DNA of 64,000 bases, taken from contig NC_049907.1 of NCBI RefSeq assembly GCF_001411555.2, forward strand, positions 4,906,243 through 4,970,242, written 5' to 3'. The notes beneath the pieces were generated by a model. That model saw only the letters and a list, made by a program, of their open reading frames with translations. It had not been told where the DNA came from and ran no database searches. Positions 11,162 through 22,680 of the stretch are shown one piece after another (position 1 is the stretch's first letter; each line of letters starts with the position of its first letter). This stretch comes from Juglans regia. Lineage: Eukaryota > Streptophyta > Magnoliopsida > Fagales > Juglandaceae. The translations under genes and the position numbers were made by a program.

Positions 11162-12854
11162 ATGGCTCAAAAAAGCAAAATTTTGATAATCGGAGCGACC
11201 GGATATCTAGGAAAATTCATGGTGGAGGCAAGTATGAAATCTGGGCACCCGACTTTTGCATTGGTTAGAGAAAGCGGAGGTTCTAATCCTGAAAGGTTGG
11301 AACTCATTGAGAGCTTCAAGAGCTCTGGGGTGGCACTTGTCTACGTATGTCTTCAACTTAATTCTTGCGTACGTGTGCTTTTATTTTGATCTTGCTTAAT
11401 TAGCGGCCTATTGATCTTCAAATTCATGGAGATTTCTCGCAGGGAGACATCTATCATCATGAGAGCTTGGTGAAGGCAATCAAGCAAGTCGATGTCGTGA
11501 TCTCCACAGTTGGGGTTCAACAAATGAGTGATCAGGCGAAAATCATTGCTGCCATTAAAGAAGCTGGAAATATCAAGGCAAGGCATCAAACACCTTTTCG
11601 ATATATATTTTCCTGGCAAGCTAGCTAGAACCTAAGTTCACTTCCTTTCTCGATTCCAAATCTTTGACTGAACGAGTAATGCTCTAGAGAAACTTTTACA
11701 ATAAAATTATCGGTGGGTTTCAGAGATTTCTCCCATCAGAGTTTGGAGTGGATGTGGATCATGTCAATGCAGTTGAGCCAGCCTCCGGTCTTTTCGCTCT
11801 CAAGGCTAACTTCCGGAGATCAATTGAGGCTGAAGGAATCCCATATACCTACATCGTGTCCAATGCCTTTCTTGAGTACTTTTTGAGTAACCTTGGACAG
11901 ATGGATGCCACAGCTCCTCCAAGAGACAAAGTAGTAGTATTAGGAGATGGAAATACCAAAGGTACTACAATTATTAGCTTAAAATCCAATCATCTTTTAC
12001 TTACCAGCTTGAACGACCTTCTTAAAGTGTACGTGCATATGCGGCCTGTGCTTTATATTTTCTACTAGGAGATGAAATACTTGTTACAGAGATTAAGTAC
12101 TTGTTAATATTGTGTATGCATGGTAGCAGTAACTTTTGCCAAGGAAAAAGATATAGCGACTTATACCATCAAAGCAGTGGATGATCCAAGAACCTTGAAC
12201 AAGATCCTCTATCTGAGCCTCCCTGCCAACATTTTTTCATTCCATGAGATAGTATCTCTGTGGGAGAAGAAGATCGGAAAGACCCTCGAGAAGACTTATG
12301 TTCTAGAGGATGAACTTCTTAAGAAGATCCAGGGTGAGTAAGAACAGTTTTTAGCTGAAAGATGACGTTTGCTTCTAGATCTAACTCACTGACATGGGAT
12401 TCTAATTACCTAGTTTCAATTACTTATTTACTAGGCTGGCTGGTAGTTGGAATATTACGATCTTCTATATTTATATAACTATTACTCCAACCAGCTATCT
12501 GTTATATATGATTGCAATATTAATCAAATTATAATACTAAAAACTTTTTAATCAAAAGTTCCTACTTACCTATAAGATGAAACTTGAAACCAAGAATCTT
12601 CATTAATTGCACGAGGAGATCATGGTTAAAGGAAGGTTGGGCTAGCTCATGTACTTCTGATACTTATCTAATTTTGATCTTCTGCAGAATCTTCATTTCC
12701 CACAAACCTCACTCTATCCGTCTGTCACTCAGCGTTTGTGAAGGGAGATGGTGCAAATTTTGAGATTGATGCTTCTTCTGGCGTGGAGGCTTCTGAGATT
12801 TACCCAGATGTGAAATACACGACTGTGGACGAGTACCTGGATCAGCTTGTCTAA
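11162..12854 (+). CDS. isoflavone reductase-like / PCBER-like NADPH reductase, copy 1
   Basis: Five exons join to 308 codons plus stop: 11162-11344, 11443-11577, 11724-11961, 12130-12333 and 12688-12854. Introns are GT-AG except intron 2, which begins GC (AAG|GCAAGG). The protein starts MAQKSKILIIGATGYLGKF, with the NADPH-binding GxxGxxG at residues 11-17. RFLPSEFG is at 107-114, and the lysine expected to be catalytic is in FALKANFRR (Lys133). The C-terminus is VKYTTVDEYLDQLV. Length and motifs fit the PCBER/IFR-like atypical short-chain reductases, which reduce benzylic ethers such as dehydrodiconiferyl alcohol. RFLPSEFG and PPRDKVV recall the tobacco A622-like branch more than classical PCBER. 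Cytosolic, no signal peptide. It is the most diverged intact member of the array (e.g. SLPANIFSFHEI). Confidence 0.93.
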
Positions 12855-14255
12855 AACTTGGGATATTTGTTTGTGGCAATATATACTGTTTACCATGTAC
12901 AGTAAAGAAAAAAAAAAACGGAGCTCGTGAAATCTCCATGGTCTGTTTGTGATTTGCTAGTTTTCATTTGTTCCCTTGTTTATCTGTCATATATATAAAC
13001 CGGCCTAGGACTGGGGGGATCTTTGCATGTAGTGTTGTTAATTTCCATGCTAATAAAGGTGGCAGATCGGTAATTTATGTTGTGTTTGTAATAATGGAAA
13101 TTAAAAAACTCCTTAATTATTCTCAAAAGTTTCTTATATATCATAACTTGTGATCGTACATGATGCTAATTAATGATCATTTAGCGCTTCGAATGAGATT
13201 TTCTTTTGCCCTTGCTTATAGATCAGGGCCATGGAAATTTTCGTCTAAACCAGACTTGGAACTAGCTGTTAGTCCAACGATTGAATTTTTTAAATAAAAA
13301 ATAATATATATAATTGTTTACTTATTGGTAGTTAGAACTTTATTACAAAAGTTGTTAAACTGTAGGTGAGATTTTAATTTGCTTTACTCATGATACAGTT
13401 CACTTTCACAACAAAATGTCTAACTGCATGCATGTTTGACATTGTGAAATATATAACTTAGAGCTTTGGTGCTTATAATTTACAACTTAAAAAATTATTT
13501 ACTTTTTTGTAACCATATTTTGTTACATTTGTTTGGAAATAAATTAAAAAAATACTTTTTGAAGTAAAAATGATGATCATTTGGTTCTTTAAAGATTATG
13601 ACTATATTTTAAAAATTTTTAAAGTTAGAATTATTTGAAAGTTTTATGGATATTTTCGCCTATTAACAGTCTATTTAAAATTTGAACTATATTTTGAATA
13701 ATTTGGAAAACCACATTTGAGATAAGCTTTTCCTCAAACGTACTTTTTAGTTTATTTGAAATTAAAAATTATTTTAATATATAACACCAAAACAACCTAT
13801 TTTTTTTTTTATAGAAAATGATTTACATATAACATTTTTTATAACATTTTATATAACTATGTTTTAAATTATGGGTAATTTTGTAAAATATCTTATAAAA
13901 AAAATAATATCATTTTATAAAAATATTCTTATTTTATAATATTATTGTGTAATATATTATGAAATATGTTATGTGTATATCAATTTTTTATTGCAGATCT
14001 TTTAAACTATTTAAGTACTTTTAAGGCACCTAACGCAATTCCACAAAGGCCTAAGTATTAATGATGTGATCTTATGCAAGCCTTGCTAGTATCCTTTATT
14101 GTACAACCTGATTAGAGGTACTTTGTGTATTGAAATGCACGGACACTGATCTTCCCTCCCCATTTCCCAACAACCGGCCTATCTTGTATTTATCAATTTA
14201 TGATGTTCTCTTGCTTGTTTGCATCGAGCGATGATGTTACATGTACTTCATTTTT
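12855..14255. other. intergenic spacer after reductase copy 1
   Basis: AT-rich with no gene. 12855-13000 is the 3' UTR of copy 1. From about 13480 to 14000 the sequence is low complexity with many A/T runs. The piece 14150-14255 (CCCCATTTCCCAACAACCGG..., TTTATGATGTTCTCTTGCTTG) resembles 10600-10680 upstream of copy 1, a remnant of a duplicated upstream region. Confidence 0.5.
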
Positions 14256-14949
14256 TGTAACGTCCCGTTCTCGGAAGTCTGGAGAGTTAACTCTTAATAT
14301 TTAAAATTAACTTAAATAACACAACTATAAAATTCAAAAAATCCCATAAAATATTAATCCACTTAATCAATCCAAAAATCTAAGTTCATTTACGGTGACA
14401 ATAAAGAAATCCCTAATAACATAAATTAGAAATTCTCCAAAACTCGAAAACATCCTCAACTCATCAAATCAAATACCCAAAAAAAATAAATCAGTTTACT
14501 AACTACGACCCTCAAATAAGCATTTGTACCCTCAAACACTTATTCCACTACGATCATCACACATTGCTAAACTTTCTACTCTTGTTCTCTAGCTGAACCA
14601 TCAAAATTATCTGAAAAATATATGGAGATAAGGGGTGAGTTATCAACAACTCAGTAAGCAGAGGACATATACCAGTGTATAAACATGAGCATTTACAGAA
14701 ATCAGAATGCAGAACAAAACATTTTCATTTTCAGAGTGCGGAAACAGAACATGTTATCAAAATATCATAGCGAAGATTTAGAAATAATTTCATTCAAAAT
14801 ATTCTTTAGCATAGCATAAAAGATCATCATCATCATCAGAACATCATATCAGAACGGAGGCCATGTATAATCCCCGTGGTAGGGTTACGCATCTACGGAT
14901 AACCAAGCAGAACATGAAACACTCTGTCACCAAGGTGTGCACTCAAAAC

Positions 14950-15599
14950 TAGGGCTGCAAACGGGCCGGTCCGGCTCGGCGATGGACCGAAAATTTTCGG
15001 TCCATTATTTTTCCGGACCGGACTGGACCGATAGCTATCGGTCCGGTCCGGTCTAGTCGGTCCGCCCTTTTTTTTTTTAAATAATTAATAAAAAAATTTA
15101 TTTAAAATACTAAATTAAATTAAGTGACTTATTAATGTGGATTATGTAACAAACTCAATAAAAAAATATTTTATATGGTCAATGATAATAAATTAGATGA
15201 AAATTATATTATTAATTTATATAATTACTATATAATTAACTAATTGATATTATATATTTATTAATTCATAGAATATTAACAAGTGTTAATAGTATATTTA
15301 AAATTTTATATTGTTAATAGTGATAGGTTAAATGAAGATATATATAAAATATTGTTAATTTATAGAATATTAACAAGTATTAATAATATATTTAAAAATT
15401 TATATTGTTAATTGTACAATTATTATATATAAAATATATATAAAAAATATTTTTTTTTTTAATTTTTCATTCGGTCCGGTCCGGTCTGAAAAAACTGTGG
15501 ACCGTGGACCGGACCGAATGATTTCGGTCCTCTAAAATATGGACCGGACCGGACCGGTCTAAGTCTCGGTCCGGTCCGGTCCAGACCGAAACACCCCTA
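14950..15599. mobile_element. non-autonomous hAT transposon inside LTR copy A
   Basis: It is flanked by an exact 8-bp duplication CTCAAAAC (14942-14949 and 15600-15607), the size made by hAT transposases. Its ends TAGGGCTG and CACCCCTA form the short terminal inverted repeat TAGGG(C/G)TG. Both sub-terminal regions are packed with CGGTCC/GGACCG words, and the core is very AT-rich. There is no transposase ORF. The homologous site at about 37784-37793 in LTR copy C has the target only once, giving a clean empty site. Confidence 0.92.
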
Positions 15600-15619
15600 C
15601 TCAAAACAGAGACCACTAC

Positions 15620-15790
15620 TATAACCCGTGGCAGGGCCGTATCCACTATTATTACCCGTGGTTGGGCCGTATCCACTATTATTACCCGTGGTTGGGCCGT
15701 ATCCACTATTATAACTCGTGGTTGGGCCGTATCCACTATTATAACCCGTGGTTGGGCCGTATGCCACTATTATCACCCGTGGCAGGGCCG
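15620..15790 (-). repeat. 30-bp tandem repeat in LTR copy A
   Basis: About five to six units of a 30-bp motif (minus strand TACGGCCCAACCACGGGTAA + TAATAGTGGA). The same array occurs on the + strand at 37623-37775. Being a multiple of three, it keeps a frame open and reads as a repeated decapeptide, YGPTTGNNSG. Confidence 0.9.
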
Positions 15791-17700
15791 TAACTGAACA
15801 GAACGGAAACAAAATCAAATTCAGAATCAGAGAGTCTTGCTAAAGGTTTTTAGAAAATCACGTCTTATCTAAACAGAGTACTGAACAAAAATCTTCGGAA
15901 CAGAATAAAATCATATCACAACATAATTTATGCACAAATTTCATATTCGCTCTCATTTTCAAAGTTCAGAAACAGAATGTCAGAAATAGGCTTATGTCTA
16001 CACCAGTTATGACAGAAAATACGTTCTTCTTAAACAGAATCTCATGAGTAATGCATAACAAATATCTGAGGTTGTTTTCAAATTTCTTTTCATAGCAGAA
16101 CATGCACATTTTCCAAAAAGGACCACAGTTCATTTTATTTTAAAATGCAAAGTCTAGCATAGGAACCCCGCTTACCTGAACTTCTTAGCTTTTTCAGAAT
16201 TCCTCAAAAACGTCGAACAATAATCGTCACCTATAAAATAATCATGTAATTCTCATAAATTTCCAATTAATCATGTATTTTGATATTTAATCCTCAGCTT
16301 ATAAAATAACCTATTTAATTCCTCAAAACCTAAAATTACAAATAATCACTTTCTAAAATCGCCAATGCTAACTTAATACTAATAACATATTCTTACTTTA
16401 AAAAAAAATAATTTAGTATAATACTCGAGCTATTTTTAAAATAATTCATAAAACTTAAATTCTTAAACTAAGTTTCATTTTTTTAACATAGTAATTTTAT
16501 TAAATTCTACTAAATAGATAAAAGAATATTAACAAAATATTAGTCCAGTTAAAGATCATTTAAAAATACAGAGTTACAACCTAGCCCATAAAAACATAAG
16601 CCCATTGGAAACATTAAAACACTGCATAAGTAAGGCCCACTGGCCCGTTGTGAAACAAGAATCCTTCAAAACTAAAACACACGGGTAAAAAGCCATGGCC
16701 ATTCGAGAGAAACAGAGGGCTCACCGAGCGGGGGTATGCGACGGAGATGGGCTGGGTGGCTAGCGGGGTCACGGCGGCGCAACAGGAGGCTCCTCTGTGG
16801 TGGTGCGACGCCGAAGGATGAACTATGGGGCGGTGCAACCGTGGTGTTGCTTGGGCTGGGGAGTTCTGTTACGTCGAAAAAACAACCGAGAGCGAGAACA
16901 GGGGCGACGGTCGTGGGCTATCGGAAAGGAGTAGGTGCCATGGGGGAGAGCTGGTCTGCGGTTTCTGGCACCGTGGGGGTGGTGCTCCGACGTCCTTTAG
17001 TGGTCGGTGACATGGCTGTGTTCTCTGGCAAGGTGCAACGCTGAGAGAGGGAGAGAGAAGGGTGGCGACGCTACTGGTTTCTGGGATGGAGTGGTGCGAC
17101 GGGTTGGAGGTGGGCGTGTTCTGGGCGTGGTGGTTGTGGTTTCTCTATTTCCGGTGGCTGCTATGGAAGAGGTGACTGCATGCTCTGTTTCGGACGTGCA
17201 AAAACAGAGGTGCTTCCGTGAGGGTGTTGGACGGCCACGGGGATGGCTGAAAGGTGCAGAGATCGGGTTGCCGTTTGCATGGGGAGGAGATTCTAGCGGC
17301 GGCAGTGTTGGGTAAAATCTTAGTGCTTGGGAAAAACATAATCATCTATATATATATATATGTGAGGTGAAACCCTAGAGAGTCGAGAGAGACGTGTGTG
17401 TGCATGCATGCCGTGAACGAATGCATGTGTGTAGGCATGTTGTGCGACGAAAAAAAAATATATGCCGTGCGAAAAAAAATACTATAAACGGAAAGAGAAG
17501 GAAACGAAAAAAAAAATAAAACAAGCGGGGAGAATAAAAAAAATAATAAAAATAAATAAATAAATAAACGGCATAGATCTCCAAATAAATAAATAAATAA
17601 TCACAGTCCAACTATACTAATCTTGGATCCGGGTGTTACATTTTCATTTTTTTTTTTTTTTTTTTGTCATGGGTTGGCAAAGCATGAGCAGTACACCACA

Positions 17701-18384
17701 TGTAACACCACGTACTTGGAGGGTTAGGGAGTTACTTCTGATTACCTGAAAATCACATCCCAACAATATAGATACAACTTCAAATAAAAGCACAAGCAGC
17801 TCTACAACACGAAAAACTCCTTCACTATTCAAAGTATACGTTCCTCTAGAAAGCCTTAATAAAAGTTAAAACATCCAAAAATAACCATCAATGGAAAAGA
17901 GACAAATATCGACTTTTCGATAACCACTTGTACTCTTCGGGATTTATTCCACTACACTTAACAAATCTCACCTATGCTTTCTATTCTTGATCCTCAATCG
18001 AAACATTCAAATTATCTGAAAAATAATGGAGATAATTGGATAAGTTATCAACAACTTAGTAAGCAGCAGACTTATACCAGTATGTAAACATTATCCAGTT
18101 ACAATATGTAGAAATAGACAGTTCTAAAGAAAATATGGTAGTGATATTTTCATAAGCATTTCATTATAATAATAATATATACAAAAAATCTTAGGCATAA
18201 AGAACTGAAAAATATCAGAAACAGAGACGAAGACCATGTTTACCCTCGTGGTAGAGTTGTGCATGCCTGCGAATAACCAAGCAAAACATAAATCACTGTT
18301 TTGTCACCAAGGTGATGAACTCAAACTAGAAGCCATATTTACACTCGTGAGTAGGGTTGTGTAATCTGCGAATAGCCAAGCAGA
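17701..18384 (-). mobile_element. truncated, diverged copy A' of the solo-LTR family
   Basis: It begins TGTAACACCACG with GGGAGTTACTTC, and contains ATCTGAAAAATAATGGAGAT and AAGTTATCAACAACTTAGTAAGCAG, the hallmark block of the family. It is more diverged than copies A-D and stops at a copia fragment. It starts only 60 bases after copy A ends. Confidence 0.6.
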
Positions 18385-18545
18385 ATGTAAATCATTCTTC
18401 TAATTCACCATTTAAAAATGCTAACTTAACATCAAGTTGAAACACTTGCAACTCTACTGTGCAGCTAAGGCCTAAACCGGTCTAATTGTTTCCATGCAAA
18501 CTACTAGTGCAAAAGTCTCATGAAAATCCACTTCAAGCTGCTGCG
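18385..18545 (-). mobile_element. Ty1-copia reverse transcriptase fragment, antisense
   Basis: The reverse complement reads, with stops and shifts, FHETFALVV.METIR and VFQLDVKLAFLNGELEE, the start of the copia RT domain. It covers about 50 codons. It is cut on both sides, so it is a relic. Confidence 0.7.
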
Positions 18546-18632
18546 TAAAGAGACAAATCCCATATATCATGCTTGTGATTATACGTTGCAATATGTTTCC
18601 ATTATTCTCTCAATTTGTACAAGTCATTCTTA

Positions 18633-21125
18633 TGTTAGCTTACATTCCTTTGTAGTAGCTGTACATTCTTATTTTTTTTTCTACACAGCTGTACAATGTA
18701 ATTGCTCATCATCTATAAATTTGTATATATGGCAATACACAATCCTTGTATCCTTGCGGGCTTTTTCACATTTACATGCATGGTATTAAGAGCCACAAAA
18801 AAAAAAAAAAAAAAACTTGAACAATGTTGTCCTCTTCAACCTCTAAAATCCCCTTTAGTGGATGAAATCTCGTCACTTGAGTTCTTTTCACCTAAAATTC
18901 ATTTATCCGACATCCTTACCAAGCTTGTCTCATCAAATTACTTACTTTGGAAAGCACAAGTGCTTCCTATTCTCCGAGGTCATGGACTGCTAGGCTATCT
19001 CACAAATGAATTACCCTGCCCACCCACCACAATTCTCGATGTAACAATCAATTGATCACAAATCCAGTAGTAACAAAATCATGGTTGCACCTTGACCCAT
19101 TGATCCTTGGTTGGATCAATAGTTCTCTCTCAGATGCCCCTCTCTCACAGGTCACTAATTGTGAGACATCGCATGATGCATGAAAAGTTCTTGAAACCTA
19201 GTATGGTCGACATACAAGAGATCGTGTTCAGCAGATGCGTGGAGAGCTTTAAGCTCTCACCAAAGGCTCTTCATCCATGGAAGAGCATCTACACAAGGCC
19301 AAGTCATTGGCCCTTTCTCTCCATGGTGCCACAAAGCCTATGGATGATGATGAATTCATCAACTGCATTCTTCGTAGTTTGGGGTCAAAGTTTGATCCCA
19401 TCGTGGTAGCTATTAATGCAAGAGACAATTTTCCTTCGCTGGAAATGTAATCAGTATGCTCAGAGATTTTGAGTTACGTATTTCCATTGTTTCTTACAAC
19501 AATTCTTCTGTTGTTGCTTTGTTACTAGTCGTGCCACTAGATCGAAATCAATTGGAAATAAATACAATCGTGGCAAAGGCTTCATTTCTTACGCAAGAGG
19601 TTATCGTGGAAGTCCAAGATTTCAGGATTGCATGTCTATGGGCCGTGCTCACCAACCCGCTAATCGTGGCAACAATGACAGAAATCCAGTATGTGGTGGT
19701 CGAACCTCTCGCATTACCTGCTTCTGGTGTAATGGCCCAAACCACAAAGTTGATGCATGTTGTGCCTCGGATGAAGAGGCAGATTAGTACCAAGCCTTCC
19801 TTATTGTCTAAGCTGGTGACACCGTAGATGAACCTTGGTTCCCAAATACCGGTGCAAATCATCACATGGCTCCAACAACTACTAAAGCTCAAGGTATTAA
19901 ATCCTACAAAGGCACTAATATGGTAATGGTTGGGAATGGGTCTAATCTTCCCATTTCTGAAACTGAAACTGTAACATTTACAATTCCTAATACATCCATG
20001 AAATTGAAAAATACTTTGATTGTGCCATCTCTACAGATAAAGCTTCTTTCGGTTTCAAAGTTCAGAACTGACCATCACTGTTGTTTCATGTTTTATCCTT
20101 GGGGTTTTTTAATCAAGGACCTGCAGACGAGACAAGTGTTGTTTAAAGGGCCCGTGCATGATGCTTTATACCATTTGCCTTCCCCTAGATCTACTGCATC
20201 TTCGATGGCTCTTCTCACTAATAAAGTGTCTCGCAATACATAGCATGCTCGGTTCGGCTACCCCAATATTAGAATTCTTCATATTTTGTTCTCTTGTCTA
20301 TCTATTTTAAAAAAAACAAGTGAATTTTTGTGAAAGTTGTGTTTTAGGGAAATCTTCCAAATTGCCCTTTCAAAATTGCAGTACCCATGTTCCAATATTT
20401 CTTCACACACTTCACACTGATGTGTGGAGCCATGCTCCTCAACCTCATATAATGGTTATCGATTTTAACTTGTCATTATTGATGAATTTTCACGATATAT
20501 CTGGTTCTTTCCTTTAGCATGAAAATCTGATGTTATTTCCAATTTTTGAACTTTTCTTAAGATAGTTGAAACTCAATTTAATACTTGTATCAAAGTCATT
20601 CAAAGTGATGGTGGTGGAGAATTTGTCAATCATAAATTAAGAATTATTTTGCATCTTATGGTATTGTCCATAAATTTCCTTGTCCTGACACTCTCGAACA
20701 AAATGGTCTAGCTGAACGGCGTCATCGCCATATAGTTGAGACCGCTCTTGCTCTCATGGCTCATTCTTCTTTTCCGACAAAATTTTGGACTGCTGCTTTT
20801 CAAACTACAGTTTTTTTTTTCATTTATCAATTCTCCACTCTAGTTCTTAAGGGTAACACTCCATATAAACTGGTCTTTCACTCTCCTCCACCTTACAACT
20901 CCTTACAAATGTTTGGATGCACATGTTACCCACTTCTCACTCTTTTTGGTCGGTCCAAACTTCAGTTTAAATTCACTCCATGTGTCTTCCTCGATTACAC
21001 ATCACAATACAAGGGGTATAGGTGCATGAATTTAGTCACGGGCTATATTTATATTTCAAGACATGTGTTATTTAATGAGGATCAATTTCCATTTTCTAAG
21101 CAGGTGATGCTAGATAGAATTTAGA
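18633..21125 (+). mobile_element. Ty1-copia retrotransposon remnant 1 (5' LTR, gag, protease, integrase; no RT)
   Basis: A short LTR-like piece (TGTTAGCTTACA ... TTTACA, about 18633-18776) precedes TGGTATTAAGAGCC (18781), a variant of the usual initiator-Met tRNA primer site. Gag follows (SSNYLLWKAQVLPILRGHG), then a zinc knuckle CFWCNGPNHKVDAC (19719-19760) and a protease site reading NTGANHH, where the catalytic Asp is replaced by Asn. The integrase zinc region is FCESCVLGKSSKLPF, and the core has QSDGGGEF and LEQNGLAERRHRHIVE. The frame changes repeatedly and stops are present. The sequence leaves the element at about 21125 with no RT, RNase H or 3' LTR. It is dead. Confidence 0.85.
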
Positions 21126-21540
21126 TTAATTCTGGTGGTTAGTTTCAACAGATGATCAATACAGAGAAGACAAGAGATTCACCCAAAAAATACAGAGAAA
21201 ACTCTGAAAATTTATTGATTAATAGTAAAATTCAAAATTATTTTATGATGTCCACAAGCCGGACTTAAATAGCTGCAAAATTCGAAATTATGAAGATTTT
21301 TCTAAAAATGAAAAAATCTCTAAAAATAGAAAAATCTAAATTATTGTATGAGAAGTAAATACATAAATAAACAAGAATCCTACCAAAAATTTGGTCAAAA
21401 TTGAAACCATAATCACTTCCAGACTTAAAACTAAATATTTACTAACAAGGTAAGGATGAGCATAAATATATAATTTAGAAAAAAAAATAATTAATAAAAT
21501 ATATATGATTTGGATGAAAATAACTATATTATTCTGAAGT
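21126..21540. other. AT-rich spacer
   Basis: No gene. The first 130 bases (CAGAGAAGACAAGAGATTCA, ...AACTCTGAAAATTTATTGAT) look like the edge of an antisense LTR, but neither terminus nor primer site can be fixed. Confidence 0.4.
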
Positions 21541-22108
21541 GATTTGGGATAAAATAATTCAAGTTCAAGAAACTTGAACTTGGACAAGTTATCCATGTTC
21601 CTTTGAAATGACTGTCTACAAATAGACATGGGAAACCAAACCAATCAGTGGTTGTTCTGAAGAAAGACTAAAGAAAATTCCAACCAAATTAGGTGTCATT
21701 TATCAAACCTTATTGATTGGGGGAGGTAGAAACTGTCCATATATAAGCTGACGGAAGCACCGTTTTATGTATTTAAGTAACTCTGGTTTCGTTTCTTCAC
21801 TAACCCAAGATAGTGGCAACACTCTAATTTGATCCAAAACACCGCCCCCATCCATTTCACTTGAAACTCCGAATGGCTCAAAAAAGTAAGATTTTGATAA
21901 TCGGAGCCACCTGATACATCGGAAAATTCCTAGTGGAGGCAAGCGTGAAAGATGGGCACTCAACTTTTGCATTAGTCAGAGAAAGCACAGCTTCGAGTCC
22001 TGATAAGTTCGAACTCATTGAGAGCTTCAAGAGCTCTGGAGTGACACTCCTCTATGTATGTTTTCTTCATGCGTGTGATTTTCTTACTTTGGTTTGGTAT
22101 GTTAATCA
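21540..22108 (+). pseudogene. reductase pseudogene, copy 2 (promoter, exon 1 and part of intron 1 only)
   Basis: Exon 1 is 21873-22055 and is nearly identical to exon 1 of the copy at 29631. Codon 14 is TGA (21912-21914) where the others have GGA, the glycine of the GATGY dinucleotide-binding loop. About 330 bases of promoter are also shared (AACTTGAACTTGGACA, TTGATTGGGGGAGG, TATTTAAGTAACTCTGGTTT). Homology ends inside intron 1 at about 22108; exons 2-5 are absent. It is an incomplete duplicate with a premature stop, not a working gene. Confidence 0.92.
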
Positions 22109-22680
22109 TGTAGGTTAATACATGTAGGTTACAATACCTTGCGCACTTAGATGATCACGAGTAAGTGTTCAGCAGATTAGTGTCACTACATGTATTAACC
22201 GAGTCCAACTCCAACTCGTCGACACCCTCTCCTAAATCTCTCTATAAATATCTCACTTCCGTATGTTATTTGAAAAAAATTATAAACTTCCATAAGTGTA
22301 GCGGTTGAACCCAAGATACCCAGTCTAGCACCGTTATCGATTTTGTGTCGAAAATTTTAGAAAGCAATACTACAAAGTAAGTAACTTGATCATAAATTAG
22401 GATTAGTATTCTTTAGCTAATTATATATAATATTATTAAAGCCAGTTCTTTTGAAGCCAGTATTTATGTACCACGCATGTATTTGCAAGCACGTCATTCA
22501 TCATGTTTTATTTTGCATATTATAGTTATATATGTATTATGCATCTCACGTTGCATAAAACACGTAAGCTTTCATAAGATCAAGTATAAGATAAGCTCAG
22601 AACAGTTAATCATATGGCCATTCAAATTCATGGTACCAATACAGTTTCAAGGTGGATGTGCAAGTTACGGACTCGAGCGT
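22109..22680. other. spacer of unknown origin after reductase pseudogene 2
   Basis: No gene was recognised. It contains CTCTCTATAAATATCTCAC (about 22236-22254), a TATA-like word, with no ORF that can be linked to it, and AT-rich sequence. Confidence 0.4.

Larger units (their letters stand above)
14256..17640 (-). mobile_element. large solo-LTR-like element, copy A (with hAT insert)
   Basis: It has terminal TGTAACGTCC and GGGTGTTACA and no direct LTR pair, coding domain or tRNA-primer site. The reverse complement matches the element at 35674-38530 from end to end (start TGTAACACCCGGA.CCAA; shared tandem repeat; shared GGTGAGTTATCAACAACTCA; shared end AGTTAACTCT...GTTACA). Without the 650-bp hAT insert and its duplicated target it is about 2.73 kb. 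A CpG-rich stretch lies at about 16690-17330. The flanks are T-rich (TTTTT and TTTTC), so a 5-bp target duplication is possible but not clean. It is best read as a solo LTR of a large plant Ty3-gypsy-like element; the clade is not shown. Confidence 0.65.
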
